Source of the DNA: Rikenellaceae bacterium
Lineage (GTDB): Bacteria; Bacteroidota; Bacteroidia; Bacteroidales; Rikenellaceae
Assembly: GCA_017935625.1 (NCBI GenBank)
Contig: JAGBHC010000003.1
Location: forward strand, 1-64,000
Reading direction: 5' to 3'
DNA: 64,000 nucleotides
Part shown: in pieces, positions 45,106-54,324 of the stretch
Layout: the number at the start of each line of letters is the position of its first letter
How positions within the stretch are numbered: position 1 is the first letter of the stretch
Notes under the pieces: generated by a model
The model's input: the letters and a program-made list of their open reading frames with translations, nothing else
Database searches by the model: none
Told to the model about the DNA's origin: nothing
Made by a program: the position numbers and the translations under genes

Positions 45106-47670
45106 TTAGAATTGCTGTCCTATCAGGAAGTGGAAGTGGCTGCCGCTGCGCGAAGTCTTGCCGGGAGCCCGGTCGAATCCGTAACCCCAGTCGATGCCAA
45201 TCATTCCCACAATCGGCAGATAGAGTCTCAGGCCGGCGCCCAGGGCACGCTTCACGTCGAACGGACGGATGTTCTTCCACGACGAATATGCATTACCCGC
45301 CTCTGCAAATGCTATACCATAGATAGTTGAACTCGGTTTGAGAATGAACGGATAGCGCAGCTCGAAGGCATACTTGGTGTAGGCGCGGGCGTAGTCGCCC
45401 GTTCTGGAGATGGGGTTCAGGGCGCTGTTCTCGTAACCGCGCATGCCGATGACGTCCACGCCGTAGATGGTGTAGTTGGTCATTCCGTCGCCGCCCACGT
45501 CGTATCCTTCGAAGGGCGAAGGCTTGTGGCGGTTGTAGGCACCCAGGTAACCCATTTCGGCTTTGGCCATCATCACCAGCTTCTGGTTGTTGGTCAGCGG
45601 ATAGAACCACTGTCCCTTGAGCTGCCATTTGTGGTACTCAATCCAGCGGTAGCGGTCGTTGTCCGACATGTTGGGGTCGGAGTAGTCCTTCTTGTCGAAA
45701 GCGGAGTAGGGAGGGGTGAGGGTCATCGAGATGGAGAACTCCGAACCGCTTCTCGGGTAGATGGGCTGGTCCACGGTGCTTCGCGAGAGGACGGTCTTCA
45801 GGGCGAAGGTGTGCGAGGTTCCGTTCTGTATGATGAAGTAGTCGTACCAGTCTTTGAGGTTGTAGGCCTGATACGAAAGCTCGGTGTAGAGCTGGAAGTA
45901 GGGGTCGGGCCAGTTCAGGCGGCGGCCGATGCCGGCTGCCAGACCGAAGGTGCGGAAGTGGCGGCTGCTGGTCTGCCATACGTAGACGGCGTTGCTTTCG
46001 TCGGAGTAGTAGGCCGAGACGGTGAGCGAAATGGGCTTCTTGCCGCCCAGCCACGGTTCGGTGAAGGAGAGCGAACCCGATTTATAGTAGGTGCCGTTGG
46101 TCTGGAAACGGATGGCCAGCTGCTGGTTCTGTCCCTGGGGATAGGGTCTCCAGCTCCCCTTCTTGAAGAAGTTGCGCGTGGAGAGGTTGTTGAGCTGAAT
46201 GCCCACCGAGCCCACGAACATGCCGGCTCCCCAGCCGCCCGCGATTTCGAACCGGTCGCTGCTGGTCTCCTCGAGCGACCAGGAGATATCGACCAGCTGG
46301 TTGCTCACCGGCTGGATGTTGGGGGCGATGGCCTCGGGGTTGAAGTGCTGCATCTGCTGCAGCTGGCGCATGGTCTGCATCAGCAGGGCGCGGTTGTAGA
46401 GTTCGCCCGGCTGGGTGTAGAGCTCGCGGCGGATGACCTGGTCGTTCACCTTCATGTTGCCGCTGATGGTCACGTCGTTGATGGTGAAGGGCTTGCCTTC
46501 GAAGATTTTGATTTCCAGGTCGAGCGAATCTTCGCCCACGATGACTTCGGTGGGGTCGATTTGCGACATCAGGTAACCGGCGTTCTGGTACGACGACTTC
46601 ACCGAGGAGATGTCGTCGGGGTTCTCCTCGCGGCCGATGCCCAGCCGTTTGTGCAGGGTCTTGCGGTCGTAGGTGTCGCCCTTGCGGAAGCCCACCACGC
46701 GGAGCAGGTCTTCGGTGGGGTAGATGCTGTTTCCGGAGAACGATATGTTGCGGAAGTAGTATTTGTTGCCTTCGTCCACGTTGAGCTTGATTCCGATGCG
46801 GTTCTCCGAGATGGGATAAATCGAGTCGGAGACGATGTTGGCGTTGCGGTAGCCTTTCGAGTTGTAGAAGTCGATGAGCGACTCCTTGTCCTCGGCGTAG
46901 TCGGCCTCCTTGAGGCGCGAGCTCTTCAGGAAGTTGAAGTTCTTCTTGTGGGTCTTCTTGAAGGTGCTGCGCAGCTTGCGGTCGGAGAAGACTTCGTTGC
47001 CTGCGAATTCGATTTCCCCGATTTTGACCCGCTCCTTGCGGTCCACCACGAAGGTGACGTTCACGGCGTTGTTGATGAGCGAGTCGTTCTGGATGCGGAC
47101 ATCGACCTCGGCGTTCTGGAATCCGCGGTCGTAGAAGTATTTCTTGATGAGGGTGATGTTCTTGTTGATGATGTAGTCGGAGAGGGTGCTGGCGCCTCGC
47201 TTGAGCTTGAGTTCGTCGAGCAGTTCCGTCGCCTGGCCCTTGCGGATGCCCTCGAACTTCCACTGGTAGACGCGGGGCCGCTCCTTGAGATAGACGTTCA
47301 GGTCCACCGTGTCGCCCCGGTACTCCACGCCGATTTTGGCGTCGGAGAAGTAGCTTTGGTTCATCAGTTTGGTGATGGCCTGAGAGATGTAGTTGCCCGG
47401 CAGGTAAATCGAATCGCCGCTGGTCAGTCCGGCGGTGGTTTTCAGTATGTCGGCATCCATGTATTTCACTCCGTGCACGTCGATGTCGCCTACGATATAC
47501 ATCCGCTGCTGCTGGGAGTAGTCCATCATCGGCAGTTTTTCGACATCGAGTTGTTTGCGGTCCGTCGAATCGGGTTCCGGGTCGGTTTGAGTCAGATAGC
47601 GTGTCTGCGCCGTCGCGCACATGCCGCAGAGGGTGAACAGCAACGCTATCGACAAGATTTTGTTCCTCAT
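45106..47670 (-). CDS. bamA: outer membrane protein assembly factor BamA
   Basis: 854 aa. Signal peptide (to about residue 21), a 40-residue linker, five POTRA domains (about 55-450; for example KLRSTFKKTHKKNF and GNSIYPTEDLLRVVGFRKGDTY) and a 16-strand barrel. The barrel holds the VRG-type lid region (GMRGYENSALNP). It ends in a terminal aromatic residue (LIGQQF). It inserts outer-membrane beta-barrels. Starts 16 nt after uppS. Confidence 0.96.
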   Translation of the reverse strand: MRNKILSIALLFTLCGMCATAQTRYLTQTDPEPDSTDRKQLDVEKLPMMDYSQQQRMYIVGDIDVHGVKYMDADILKTTAGLTSGDSIYLPGNYISQAITKLMNQSYFSDAKIGVEYRGDTVDLNVYLKERPRVYQWKFEGIRKGQATELLDELKLKRGASTLSDYIINKNITLIKKYFYDRGFQNAEVDVRIQNDSLINNAVNVTFVVDRKERVKIGEIEFAGNEVFSDRKLRSTFKKTHKKNFNFLKSSRLKEADYAEDKESLIDFYNSKGYRNANIVSDSIYPISENRIGIKLNVDEGNKYYFRNISFSGNSIYPTEDLLRVVGFRKGDTYDRKTLHKRLGIGREENPDDISSVKSSYQNAGYLMSQIDPTEVIVGEDSLDLEIKIFEGKPFTINDVTISGNMKVNDQVIRRELYTQPGELYNRALLMQTMRQLQQMQHFNPEAIAPNIQPVSNQLVDISWSLEETSSDRFEIAGGWGAGMFVGSVGIQLNNLSTRNFFKKGSWRPYPQGQNQQLAIRFQTNGTYYKSGSLSFTEPWLGGKKPISLTVSAYYSDESNAVYVWQTSSRHFRTFGLAAGIGRRLNWPDPYFQLYTELSYQAYNLKDWYDYFIIQNGTSHTFALKTVLSRSTVDQPIYPRSGSEFSISMTLTPPYSAFDKKDYSDPNMSDNDRYRWIEYHKWQLKGQWFYPLTNNQKLVMMAKAEMGYLGAYNRHKPSPFEGYDVGGDGMTNYTIYGVDVIGMRGYENSALNPISRTGDYARAYTKYAFELRYPFILKPSSTIYGIAFAEAGNAYSSWKNIRPFDVKRALGAGLRLYLPIVGMIGIDWGYGFDRAPGKTSRSGSHFHFLIGQQF

Positions 47671-47686
47671 CTCTTTTATCTCTCTC

Positions 47687-48406
47687 TTATTTTGTTACTA
47701 ATCCGTAGCGGCGCTGGCGTCCTGCGAAGGATTCGAGCGCCCGGTCGAACTCCTGCTCGTCGAAGTCGGGCCACAGCACGTCGGTGAAGTAGAATTCGGT
47801 GTAGGCCGCCTGCCAGAGCAGGAAGTTGCTCAGCCGGCATTCGCCGCTGGTGCGTATGAGCAGGTCGGGGTCGGGGATGGAGGCGGTGTCGAGCGCCTCG
47901 GCGATGCGCTGCGCGTCAATGCGCTGCGGGTCGAGCTCTCCGGCTGCGGCCCGGGCGGCGAGCGTTTTCACCGCGCGGGTGATTTCGTCGCGGGAGCTGT
48001 AGTTGATTGCCAGCACCAGGGTGAGTCCTTCGCCCTGCGCCGTGCGGCTCTGTATCTGCTCGAGGTGCTCGCGCACGATGCCGCTCATGCGGCTCAGGTC
48101 GCCGATGACCTTCACGCGCACGCCTTGGCGGACCAGTTCGGGGGTTTCGTTGCAGACGCTCTTGCACAGCAGCTCCATCAGGGCCTGCACCTCTTGGTCG
48201 GGGCGGCCCCAGTTCTCGGTGGAGAAGGTGTAGAGGGTCAGGTATTTCACTCCGCGTACGGAGGCGGCTTTCACCGCGCGTCGCACGCTTTCCACTCCGC
48301 TTATGTGACCGAAGCAGCGGTCGAGTCCGCGGGCCTTGGCCCAGCGGCCGTTGCCGTCCATGATGATGGCTACGTGCTGCGGTATGTTCTCCGTTCGGTT
48401 ACTCAT
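47687..48406 (-). CDS. uppS: undecaprenyl diphosphate synthase
   Basis: 239 aa from ATG 48406. HVAIIMDGNGRWA (Mg-binding Asp17), YTFSTENWGRP and DLLIRTSGECRLSNFLLWQ are the cis-prenyltransferase motifs. It makes the lipid carrier for peptidoglycan and glycans. Upstream frames extend into nadK but have no signals. Between nadK and bamA on the same strand. Confidence 0.96.
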   Translation of the reverse strand: MSNRTENIPQHVAIIMDGNGRWAKARGLDRCFGHISGVESVRRAVKAASVRGVKYLTLYTFSTENWGRPDQEVQALMELLCKSVCNETPELVRQGVRVKVIGDLSRMSGIVREHLEQIQSRTAQGEGLTLVLAINYSSRDEITRAVKTLAARAAAGELDPQRIDAQRIAEALDTASIPDPDLLIRTSGECRLSNFLLWQAAYTEFYFTDVLWPDFDEQEFDRALESFAGRQRRYGLVTK

Positions 48407-48438
48407 CGATTTTGCTCTTACGTTGGTCTTTAAACGTG

Positions 48439-48446
48439 CAAATATA
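48439..48446 (-). promoter_or_regulatory. -7 element for uppS-bamA-skp
   Basis: TATATTTG on the minus strand in a very AT-rich 60-nt patch upstream of uppS. No clear TTTG box at the expected distance. Confidence 0.4.
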
Positions 48447-48489
48447 ATATATATAACTGAGAAAACGCCATAAATCCGAAAAAACCGGC

Positions 48490-49380
48490 CTATTTTGTCG
48501 CGTCGCGGGGGTCCAGACCCCACATCATTTTGTTTCTTAACGTGTCGTAGAAAGAAATATTTTGCAGTTTGACGAAAAAAACGGAATTTTCGGATTTCGA
48601 AACGGAGAAGGTCGCCCCGCTGCCCACGATGTGGTTGAGGTTGTCGGCCGAGACGTCCACCTGCGGGTCGCGGCCCGTGACCCTGAAATCGACCCGCGAG
48701 CGTTCGGGGATGACGATGGGACGCATGGTGAGGTTGTGGGGCGCCAGGGGCGAGATGACCAGGCAGGCGCATCCCGGGGCCAGGACGGGGCCTCCGGCGC
48801 TCAGCGAATAGGCGGTCGAGCCGGTCGGGGTGGAGAGAATCACTCCGTCGCCGCGGTAGGTGGCCACCATCTCGCCGTCCACGTAGGTCTCCACCGAAAT
48901 CATGGCGGCGCCGTGGCGGTGTATGGCCAGTTCGTTGAATGCCGACTGGGGCGGCGTGCCGGGCGGAAAGTCGCCGGTGATGTGCAGCATGGTGCGCTCC
49001 TGCAGCTCGTAGCTGCCCCGGCCGAGCTCCTCCAGCGCGCGGCTCATGTACTCGCGCGGGACGTTGGCCAGAAAACCGAGGTGGCCGTAGTTGATGCCCA
49101 GGATTGGAATCCGTCTGCCGCCCATTCTCCGCACCCCCTCCAGCAGCGTGCCGTCGCCGCCGTAGCAGACCATCACGCACGGCCGGTCGGCGGGAATCTC
49201 CTCCGGCCGCGAGTAGCGCTGCCGTGCGGGCAGGCGGGTCCCCGTGCGGGCGGCTATGGTTTCGGCGAACTCCTCATTGACCATGAACCCGTCGCCGTAT
49301 CGGTTTAGCTCACATAGCAATAGGGAGATGTCTTCCGCCGGCATCGGTATCTGGGGACGCGAAAAAAGAATGAATTCCAT
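48490..49380 (-). CDS. nadK: NAD kinase
   Basis: 296 aa from ATG 49380; an extension of 13 codons is possible but overlaps the pdxJ promoter area. MVCYGGDGTLLEG (the GGDG motif), NYGHLGFLANV, FNELAIHR, STPTGSTAYSLSAGGP and RDPQVDVSAD define NAD kinase. It phosphorylates NAD to NADP. It diverges from pdxJ; uppS follows 83 nt downstream. A -7-like TACATTTG is at 49424-49417 (minus). Confidence 0.95.
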   Translation of the reverse strand: MEFILFSRPQIPMPAEDISLLLCELNRYGDGFMVNEEFAETIAARTGTRLPARQRYSRPEEIPADRPCVMVCYGGDGTLLEGVRRMGGRRIPILGINYGHLGFLANVPREYMSRALEELGRGSYELQERTMLHITGDFPPGTPPQSAFNELAIHRHGAAMISVETYVDGEMVATYRGDGVILSTPTGSTAYSLSAGGPVLAPGCACLVISPLAPHNLTMRPIVIPERSRVDFRVTGRDPQVDVSADNLNHIVGSGATFSVSKSENSVFFVKLQNISFYDTLRNKMMWGLDPRDATK

Positions 49381-49433
49381 TACAAAATAAAAAATAAGTA
49401 GTACCTTTACCTGCTGCAAATGTAAGTAATTTT

Positions 49434-50147
49434 ATGACAAAGTTAAGTGTTAATATCAATAAGATTGCGGTCATCCGCAATTCGCGCGGGGGGAACGTTC
49501 CCGACGTGTTGAAGGCCGCCACGGACATCGAACGCTTCGGTGCCGAAGGCATTACGGTCCATCCGCGTCCCGACGGCCGCCACATCCGTTACGACGACGT
49601 GCGGGCCATCAAGCGTGCGATTGCGACCGAACTCAACGTGGAGGGCAACCCGATAGAGAGTTTCACCGACCTGGTGCTGGAGGTGGTTCCGGCGCAGGTG
49701 ACCCTCGTGCCCGACGCCCACGACGCCATCACCTCCAACTGCGGATGGAACACCCGCGAGCATTTCGAGTTCCTGCGCGGACGCGCCGAGCTGTTCCACA
49801 GCCGCGGCATCCGGGTCTCGATATTCCTCAATCCCGACCCCGGGATGGTGGAGTACGCCGCGCGGCTGGGAGCCGACCGGGTGGAGCTCTACACGGAGGC
49901 CTATGCCCGCAACTACTCCGCGGACCGCGAGGCCGCCATCGCCGACTACGTGGTCACCGCCGAGGAGGCCCGCCGCTGCGGACTGGGGCTCAACGCCGGC
50001 CACGACCTCAGCCTGGAGAACATGCGCTACTTCCGGGAGCGGATTCCCTGGACCGACGAGATGTCCATCGGCCATGCGCTGATAAGCGATGCGCTCTATT
50101 ACGGCCTCGAAAACACCGTGCAGATGTATCTGCGGGAGCTCCGGTAG
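49434..50147 (+). CDS. pdxJ: pyridoxine 5'-phosphate synthase
   Basis: 237 aa. KLSVNINKIAVIRNSRGG, AEGITVHPRPDGRHIRYDDV, VTLVPDAHDAITSNCGW, RVSIFLNPDP and GLGLNAGHDLSLENM are the PdxJ motifs in order. It closes the pyridoxine ring from DXP and an aminoacetone phosphate, so it needs DXP; this bears on the nearby Dxs-like gene. Cytoplasmic. Confidence 0.96.
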   Translation: MTKLSVNINKIAVIRNSRGGNVPDVLKAATDIERFGAEGITVHPRPDGRHIRYDDVRAIKRAIATELNVEGNPIESFTDLVLEVVPAQVTLVPDAHDAITSNCGWNTREHFEFLRGRAELFHSRGIRVSIFLNPDPGMVEYAARLGADRVELYTEAYARNYSADREAAIADYVVTAEEARRCGLGLNAGHDLSLENMRYFRERIPWTDEMSIGHALISDALYYGLENTVQMYLRELR

Positions 50148-50205
50148 CAACCCTTCGACCGTCTGCCGCACACACTTAACCCTCATTTTCCCCCGAATCT
50201 TTATC

Positions 50206-51618
50206 ATGACAGCGTTGCCGGAACCGTTATCCAGGGAGGTCTTCTCCCGCATATCGCGAATCGTCGATTCGAAGGGCCTGCGGGCCTTCGTCATCGGCGG
50301 ATACGTCAGGGACTACTACCTGCACCGCCGGTGCACCGACATCGACGTGGTGGTCATCGGCAGCGGCATCGACGTGGCGCGGGAACTGGCCGGCGAACTG
50401 CACACCAACGTCTCGGTCTTCAAGAACTTCGGCACGGCCATGCTGCGTGCCGGAGGCATGGAGGTGGAGTTCGTGGGGGCGCGCAAGGAGTCTTACAGCC
50501 GCGATTCGCGCAAACCGAAGGTGGAGCCCGGCACCATCGACGACGACCAGCGCCGGCGCGATTTCACCATCAATGCGATGGCCTGGTCGCTCAACGGCGA
50601 CACGTTCGGCCGGCTGGTGGACCCCTTCGACGGAATGGGCGACCTCGAGAGGTGCATCATCCGCACCCCGTGCGACCCCGACGTCACCTTTTCGGACGAC
50701 CCGCTGCGCATGATTCGCGCCGTGCGGTTCGCCACGCAGCTGGGCTTCGACATCTGGCCGGAGACCTTCGACGCCATCGCCCGCAACCGCGAACGCATCC
50801 GCATCGTCTCGCGCGAACGCATCGTCACCGAATTGCAGAAGATAATCTCCGCGCCGGTCCCCTCCATCGGGTTCGAACTGCTGGAACTGACCGGTTTGCT
50901 GGAGTTCATATTCCCGGAGCTGCACCGTCTGAAGGGCGTGGACCGGGTGGGGCAGCATGCCCACAAGGACAATTTCGCCCATACGCTCAAGGTGCTCGAC
51001 AACGTAGCCCGGCGCAGCGACGACGTGTGGCTGCGCTGGGCCGCGCTGCTGCACGACATCGCCAAGCCGGCCACCAAGGCCTACGACCCGCGTCAGGGGT
51101 GGACCTTCCACGGACACGAGGCGCTGGGCTCGAAGATGGTTCCTCAGGTGTTCCGGGCGATGAAGCTGCCCATGAACGAACACATGAAGTTCGTCCGCAA
51201 GATGGTCTTCCTCCACATGCGTCCCATCGTGCTCTCGGAGGAGGCCGTGACCGACAGCGCCGTGCGCCGTCTGCTCTTCGAGGCGGGCGACGACGTGGAG
51301 GCGCTCATGACCCTGTGCGAGGCCGACATCACCTCCGGCATCGAGTCGAAGGTGAAGCGCTATATGCACAATTTCGAGCTGGTGCGCCGCAAGATGCGCG
51401 AAATCGAGGAGAAGGACCGCGTCCGCAACTTCCAGCCCCCCATCACGGGCGAGGTGATTATGGAGACCTACGGCATCGGCCCCTGCCGGGAGATAGGCGA
51501 GATAAAGGGCATCATCAAGGATGCAATTCTGGACGGCGAAATCGCCAACGACTACGACCAGGCCTTCGCCCTCATGGAGCGTCTGGCCGCCGAACGCGGG
51601 TTGCAGCGGGTGAAATAG
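50206..51618 (+). CDS. CCA tRNA nucleotidyltransferase/poly(A) polymerase family protein with HD domain
   Basis: 470 aa from ATG 50206; a longer frame overlaps pdxJ. Nucleotidyltransferase head: FVIGGYVRDYYLHRRCTDIDVVVIG with the DxD metal site, then QRRRDFTINAMAW, then FSDDPLRMIRAVRFATQLGF. Helical body, then an HD phosphohydrolase domain (HAHKDNFAHTLKVL, LLHDIAKP). It adds or repairs tRNA 3'-CCA ends. 58 nt after pdxJ. Confidence 0.93.
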   Translation: MTALPEPLSREVFSRISRIVDSKGLRAFVIGGYVRDYYLHRRCTDIDVVVIGSGIDVARELAGELHTNVSVFKNFGTAMLRAGGMEVEFVGARKESYSRDSRKPKVEPGTIDDDQRRRDFTINAMAWSLNGDTFGRLVDPFDGMGDLERCIIRTPCDPDVTFSDDPLRMIRAVRFATQLGFDIWPETFDAIARNRERIRIVSRERIVTELQKIISAPVPSIGFELLELTGLLEFIFPELHRLKGVDRVGQHAHKDNFAHTLKVLDNVARRSDDVWLRWAALLHDIAKPATKAYDPRQGWTFHGHEALGSKMVPQVFRAMKLPMNEHMKFVRKMVFLHMRPIVLSEEAVTDSAVRRLLFEAGDDVEALMTLCEADITSGIESKVKRYMHNFELVRRKMREIEEKDRVRNFQPPITGEVIMETYGIGPCREIGEIKGIIKDAILDGEIANDYDQAFALMERLAAERGLQRVK

Positions 51619-51703
51619 CGAAATTTTTCGAAAAACGGCCGCAGCTGTCGGGAGGCGCGGCTGCCGGGGGAGAGACGGGGCACGTTTCCGGCGGCTCATA
51701 ATG

Positions 51704-51737
51704 ACAGACATCGCTGCCAATCGGCAGCGATGTCTGT
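51704..51737. terminator. perfect 15-bp inverted repeat between convergent genes
   Basis: ACAGACATCGCTGCC (51704-51718), loop AATC, GGCAGCGATGTCTGT (51723-51737). No T-run on either side; placed between the CCA-adding gene (plus) and the propeller gene (minus). Confidence 0.7.
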
Positions 51738-51795
51738 GCGAATATCCCTTTGAAAGAGGGGCCCGGGCCGGGAAGCGAACGGGCCGAAGAACCCG

Positions 51796-52872
51796 TCAGT
51801 GCGCCGGCTTGTAGAATACGAGTACGGGGTTGTCGTCTTCCGCTATTTGCAGCGGGTGCAGGTCCGCATAGTGTTCCAGGTATCTCGAGGCCGGAATTAC
51901 TGTTACCAGGCAGTCTCGATAGAATGAGTAGATGTGTTCGGTGGACAGTTGCCGGTTCTCGGTGTCGAATTTCGAGAGGTATTGGGTCTGAGTCTTCTTG
52001 TCGTAGAGCCATCCGTAATACTGTTTGCCCAGAGAGAAGTTGAGGTGCATCGCCGTCTCGCTTTCGATGAATGCGAAGGAGCTCGTTTTCTCCTGCCTGT
52101 CGGTGTAGGCTTTCGCTTTGTATGGGTCGGGGTCCTCTCCGAATTGCGAAACGATTTCTTCGGGGGTCATCCATTGGCTTCCGAAATCGAATTCGACATG
52201 GGTCGTGATGTTCATCGCTCGGTCTATCTCCCATATCGTGCGTGTGTTGTCCTGTCTGAAAAGCAGTTTGTCCCCGCAGCGGAAGAGGTCGTAGTTCCAC
52301 GACCCCATGTTGCCTTCAATCGAGGGCATGAAGCCGCGCTCCAGTCGTCCGTCGGGCAAAAAGGCGGAAAGGGCGCATTGGCTGTCTCTGTAGCCGTCGG
52401 TGATGGCGACGTACCTGTCTGCCCACAGTACGAACTGCCCGAGGAAATTCTCGCAGGGCGTCACGCCGAGATAGTTCCCCTGGATGTCGTATTTGAGAAT
52501 TTTGTGCTCCATGCCGTCCACGATGTAGAGCGTGTCGTTGCAGTAGTCCATGGCCGTAGCCATCAGGTACTCCTGGGGTCCGCGGCCGAATTTGTTGATG
52601 ACGTTTATCAGCGAACCGTCCATGCCGTAGATTCCGACCTTGCCGTATTCGAGTATGAAAATCTTGTCATCGAAAATCCGTACATCGAACCGGTTTCCGA
52701 CGAGCGACTCCTGCGAGGTCTCCAGCGGCACCACCCGGCATATTTCGGGTTCGGGAATCGGTGCGGCGTCCCAGTCGATTGCGATGATGCGGCTGCCGGA
52801 GTCGTGGTTCGCGCAGCCCCATGAAAATATCGCCGCGAGCAGCGGCGATACGATTCTGAAAAAGTTTCTCAT
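51796..52872 (-). CDS. 6-bladed beta-propeller lipoprotein
   Basis: 358 aa. Lipoprotein signal ending FSWGC (Cys20). The mature chain starts with a short Asp-rich segment, then VVPLETSQESLVGN, repeated blades (FDDKIFILEYGKVGIYGMDG, FGRGPQEYLMATAMD, NDTLYIVDGMEHKILKYDIQGN), the pattern of the Bacteroidetes 6-bladed beta-propeller family (BF3164-like). Members often travel with NVEALA peptides, and here the NVEALA gene is 7 nt upstream. Function is unknown. It should be membrane-anchored, facing the periplasm or the surface. Confidence 0.85.
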   Translation of the reverse strand: MRNFFRIVSPLLAAIFSWGCANHDSGSRIIAIDWDAAPIPEPEICRVVPLETSQESLVGNRFDVRIFDDKIFILEYGKVGIYGMDGSLINVINKFGRGPQEYLMATAMDYCNDTLYIVDGMEHKILKYDIQGNYLGVTPCENFLGQFVLWADRYVAITDGYRDSQCALSAFLPDGRLERGFMPSIEGNMGSWNYDLFRCGDKLLFRQDNTRTIWEIDRAMNITTHVEFDFGSQWMTPEEIVSQFGEDPDPYKAKAYTDRQEKTSSFAFIESETAMHLNFSLGKQYYGWLYDKKTQTQYLSKFDTENRQLSTEHIYSFYRDCLVTVIPASRYLEHYADLHPLQIAEDDNPVLVFYKPAH

Positions 52873-52879
52873 CTTGAAT

Positions 52880-53128
52880 TTAAAGTATTATCTCTTCTCT
52901 GATATTCTCGGGGCTGCATGTTTGTTTTCCTCCGGGAACGCACTCGCATGCGACGTCGGGGTTTCTGGATGCAGTAACTTCCCACATCGCGATGTCTTCG
53001 GGACCTCCGGCGTTGAGCGCTTCATAGTTTTGGTCGGCGGCCGAATGAACGGAATTTCCGGCCTGGGTCGTGTAGATAATTGCGGAAGCGGCAATTAGGC
53101 ATGAGATGAAAATCAGTGTTTTTTTCAT
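52880..53128 (-). CDS. NVEALA-family small exported peptide
   Basis: 82 aa. Signal peptide of about 23 residues (MKKTLIFISCLIAASAIIY, then TTQAG). The mature peptide contains NYEALNAGG, the expected place of the NVEALA motif, and a Cys-containing end (ACECVPGG, then TCSPE). NVEALA peptides are short, exported and specific to Bacteroidetes, with no established function. It sits between the thioredoxin-like lipoprotein gene (19 nt) and the propeller gene (7 nt). Three Cys in the mature part suit disulfide or other modification. Confidence 0.75.
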   Translation of the reverse strand: MKKTLIFISCLIAASAIIYTTQAGNSVHSAADQNYEALNAGGPEDIAMWEVTASRNPDVACECVPGGKQTCSPENIREEIIL

Positions 53129-53147
53129 TGTCTTGGTGTTTGAAAGA

Positions 53148-53717
53148 TTAATGTTGAGTTTTCTTTATCCTGGATAGATAATCGGCATAGATGTTCTTGA
53201 TATTTTCGTTGAGGAATGGAGACCCGATTATTTCCACTTTATTGTCGGCAGACAACAGAAACGTACGGTAGTTCTTGTTGCGGGGAATGTCGTTCAGTGA
53301 AGAAAAGGCTCCGCAGGTGTCTACGTAGACCGGAAGTTCGAAATCGTAGAACTTCAGGAAGGTTTCGATTTCGGTTGTCTTTTCCGAAAATATTATCAGC
53401 ATGATTTCGGCCTCGCTATCGGTCGAATCCCGTTGGTAGACATGCGAGTCGAACAGATGCCATTTGTATAAATCTTCCAGCAGGCACGGTTTGCAGTCGT
53501 TCATCTCCACGAGTTGTATGATTGTAGCTTGGGCATCGGGTGAGGCGACGCTGTCGCATGCTGACTTTCCCGGGATGACATGCAGATTGTGCGGAATGAC
53601 GATGTGGCTTCTTCCGTACAATCGGTCGAACTCTTCTCTGTCGTTCTGTTCCGGCGGACGGCTGCAGCAACAAAAAAGAACCGATAAGAGAATGAGCGTG
53701 TGTTTTAAGTGAGTCAT
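53148..53717 (-). CDS. thioredoxin-like lipoprotein of the NVEALA operon
   Basis: 189 aa from ATG 53717. The chain could extend to 53765, but that would run through the promoter. Lipoprotein signal with FCCCS (Cys16-18). CKPC at 75-78 after QLVEMND fits a thioredoxin/TlpA-like active site at the end of the first strand. Further parts fit the fold (AEIMLIIFS, FELPVYVDTCGAF, YRTFLLSADNKVEIIGSP). A redox or maturation role for the Cys-containing peptide encoded next to it is an inference. It is lower in GC than the flanking housekeeping genes. Confidence 0.7.
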   Translation of the reverse strand: MTHLKHTLILLSVLFCCCSRPPEQNDREEFDRLYGRSHIVIPHNLHVIPGKSACDSVASPDAQATIIQLVEMNDCKPCLLEDLYKWHLFDSHVYQRDSTDSEAEIMLIIFSEKTTEIETFLKFYDFELPVYVDTCGAFSSLNDIPRNKNYRTFLLSADNKVEIIGSPFLNENIKNIYADYLSRIKKTQH

Positions 53718-53728
53718 TAATTTTTTAG

Positions 53729-53760
53729 CAAAATTAAATAGAAAATTGTGAATGACCAAA
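53729..53760 (-). promoter_or_regulatory. Bacteroidetes promoter of the NVEALA operon
   Basis: Minus strand: TTTG (53760-53757), 20-nt spacer, TAATTTTG (53736-53729). The expected start point is only about 6 nt from the ATG at 53717. Confidence 0.8.
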
Positions 53761-53901
53761 TTCACAGGAGCCCTAATTTTCGAGAATCGAGGAAGATAGG
53801 GGCTACAGGCATCTGTAAGGGCGTTTTTCGGCGGAAAATATTTTCAGGTTTTTGCCGTGGAGGGGGCGCTGCGAAAAAATGTTGAAAAAGAGGGGCGAAA
53901 G

Positions 53902-53932
53902 ATTGCGGAATCGAGAAAAATTCGTATCTTTG
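53902..53932 (+). promoter_or_regulatory. Bacteroidetes promoter for rpsF-rpsR-rplI
   Basis: ATTG (53902-53905), 19-nt spacer, TATCTTTG (53925-53932). The rpsF start follows about 40 nt later, after an AT-rich leader. Confidence 0.75.
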
Positions 53933-53973
53933 CCCCGCTTTTAAGCGCAATTTAATTCTTAATAATTAACAGT

Positions 53974-54321
53974 ATGAACAATTACGAAACCGTTTTCATT
54001 GCTACTCCGGTTCTCTCGGACGTTCAGGTCGAGGAAGTGGTAAGCAAATTCCAGGGTGTCATCACCGAGAACGGCGGTCAGATTGTGAATGTGGAGAACT
54101 GGGGCCTCAAGAAGCTCGCCTACACCATTCAGAAGAAGACCACCGGTTTTTACATTTTCATGGAGTTCACCGGCGAGGGCTCTCTCATTCAGACTCTCGA
54201 GACTCAGTATCGTCGCGACGAGCGCATCATCCGCTTCCTCACCTTCAAGCAGGACAAATACGCTGTCGAATATGCTGAAAAGCGCAGAAACAAACTGGCT
54301 AACAAAACCAAGGAGGAGTAA
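53974..54321 (+). CDS. rpsF: 30S ribosomal protein S6
   Basis: 115 aa. [22 protein letters not shown] and [22 protein letters not shown], then [13 protein letters not shown], are the S6 pattern. Binds S18 and 16S rRNA. First gene of rpsF-rpsR-rplI, the usual Bacteroidetes order without ssb. Confidence 0.97.
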   Translation: MNNYETVFIATPVLSDVQVEEVVSKFQGVITENGGQIVNVENWGLKKLAYTIQKKTTGFYIFMEFTGEGSLIQTLETQYRRDERIIRFLTFKQDKYAVEYAEKRRNKLANKTKEE

Positions 54322-54324
54322 ACT

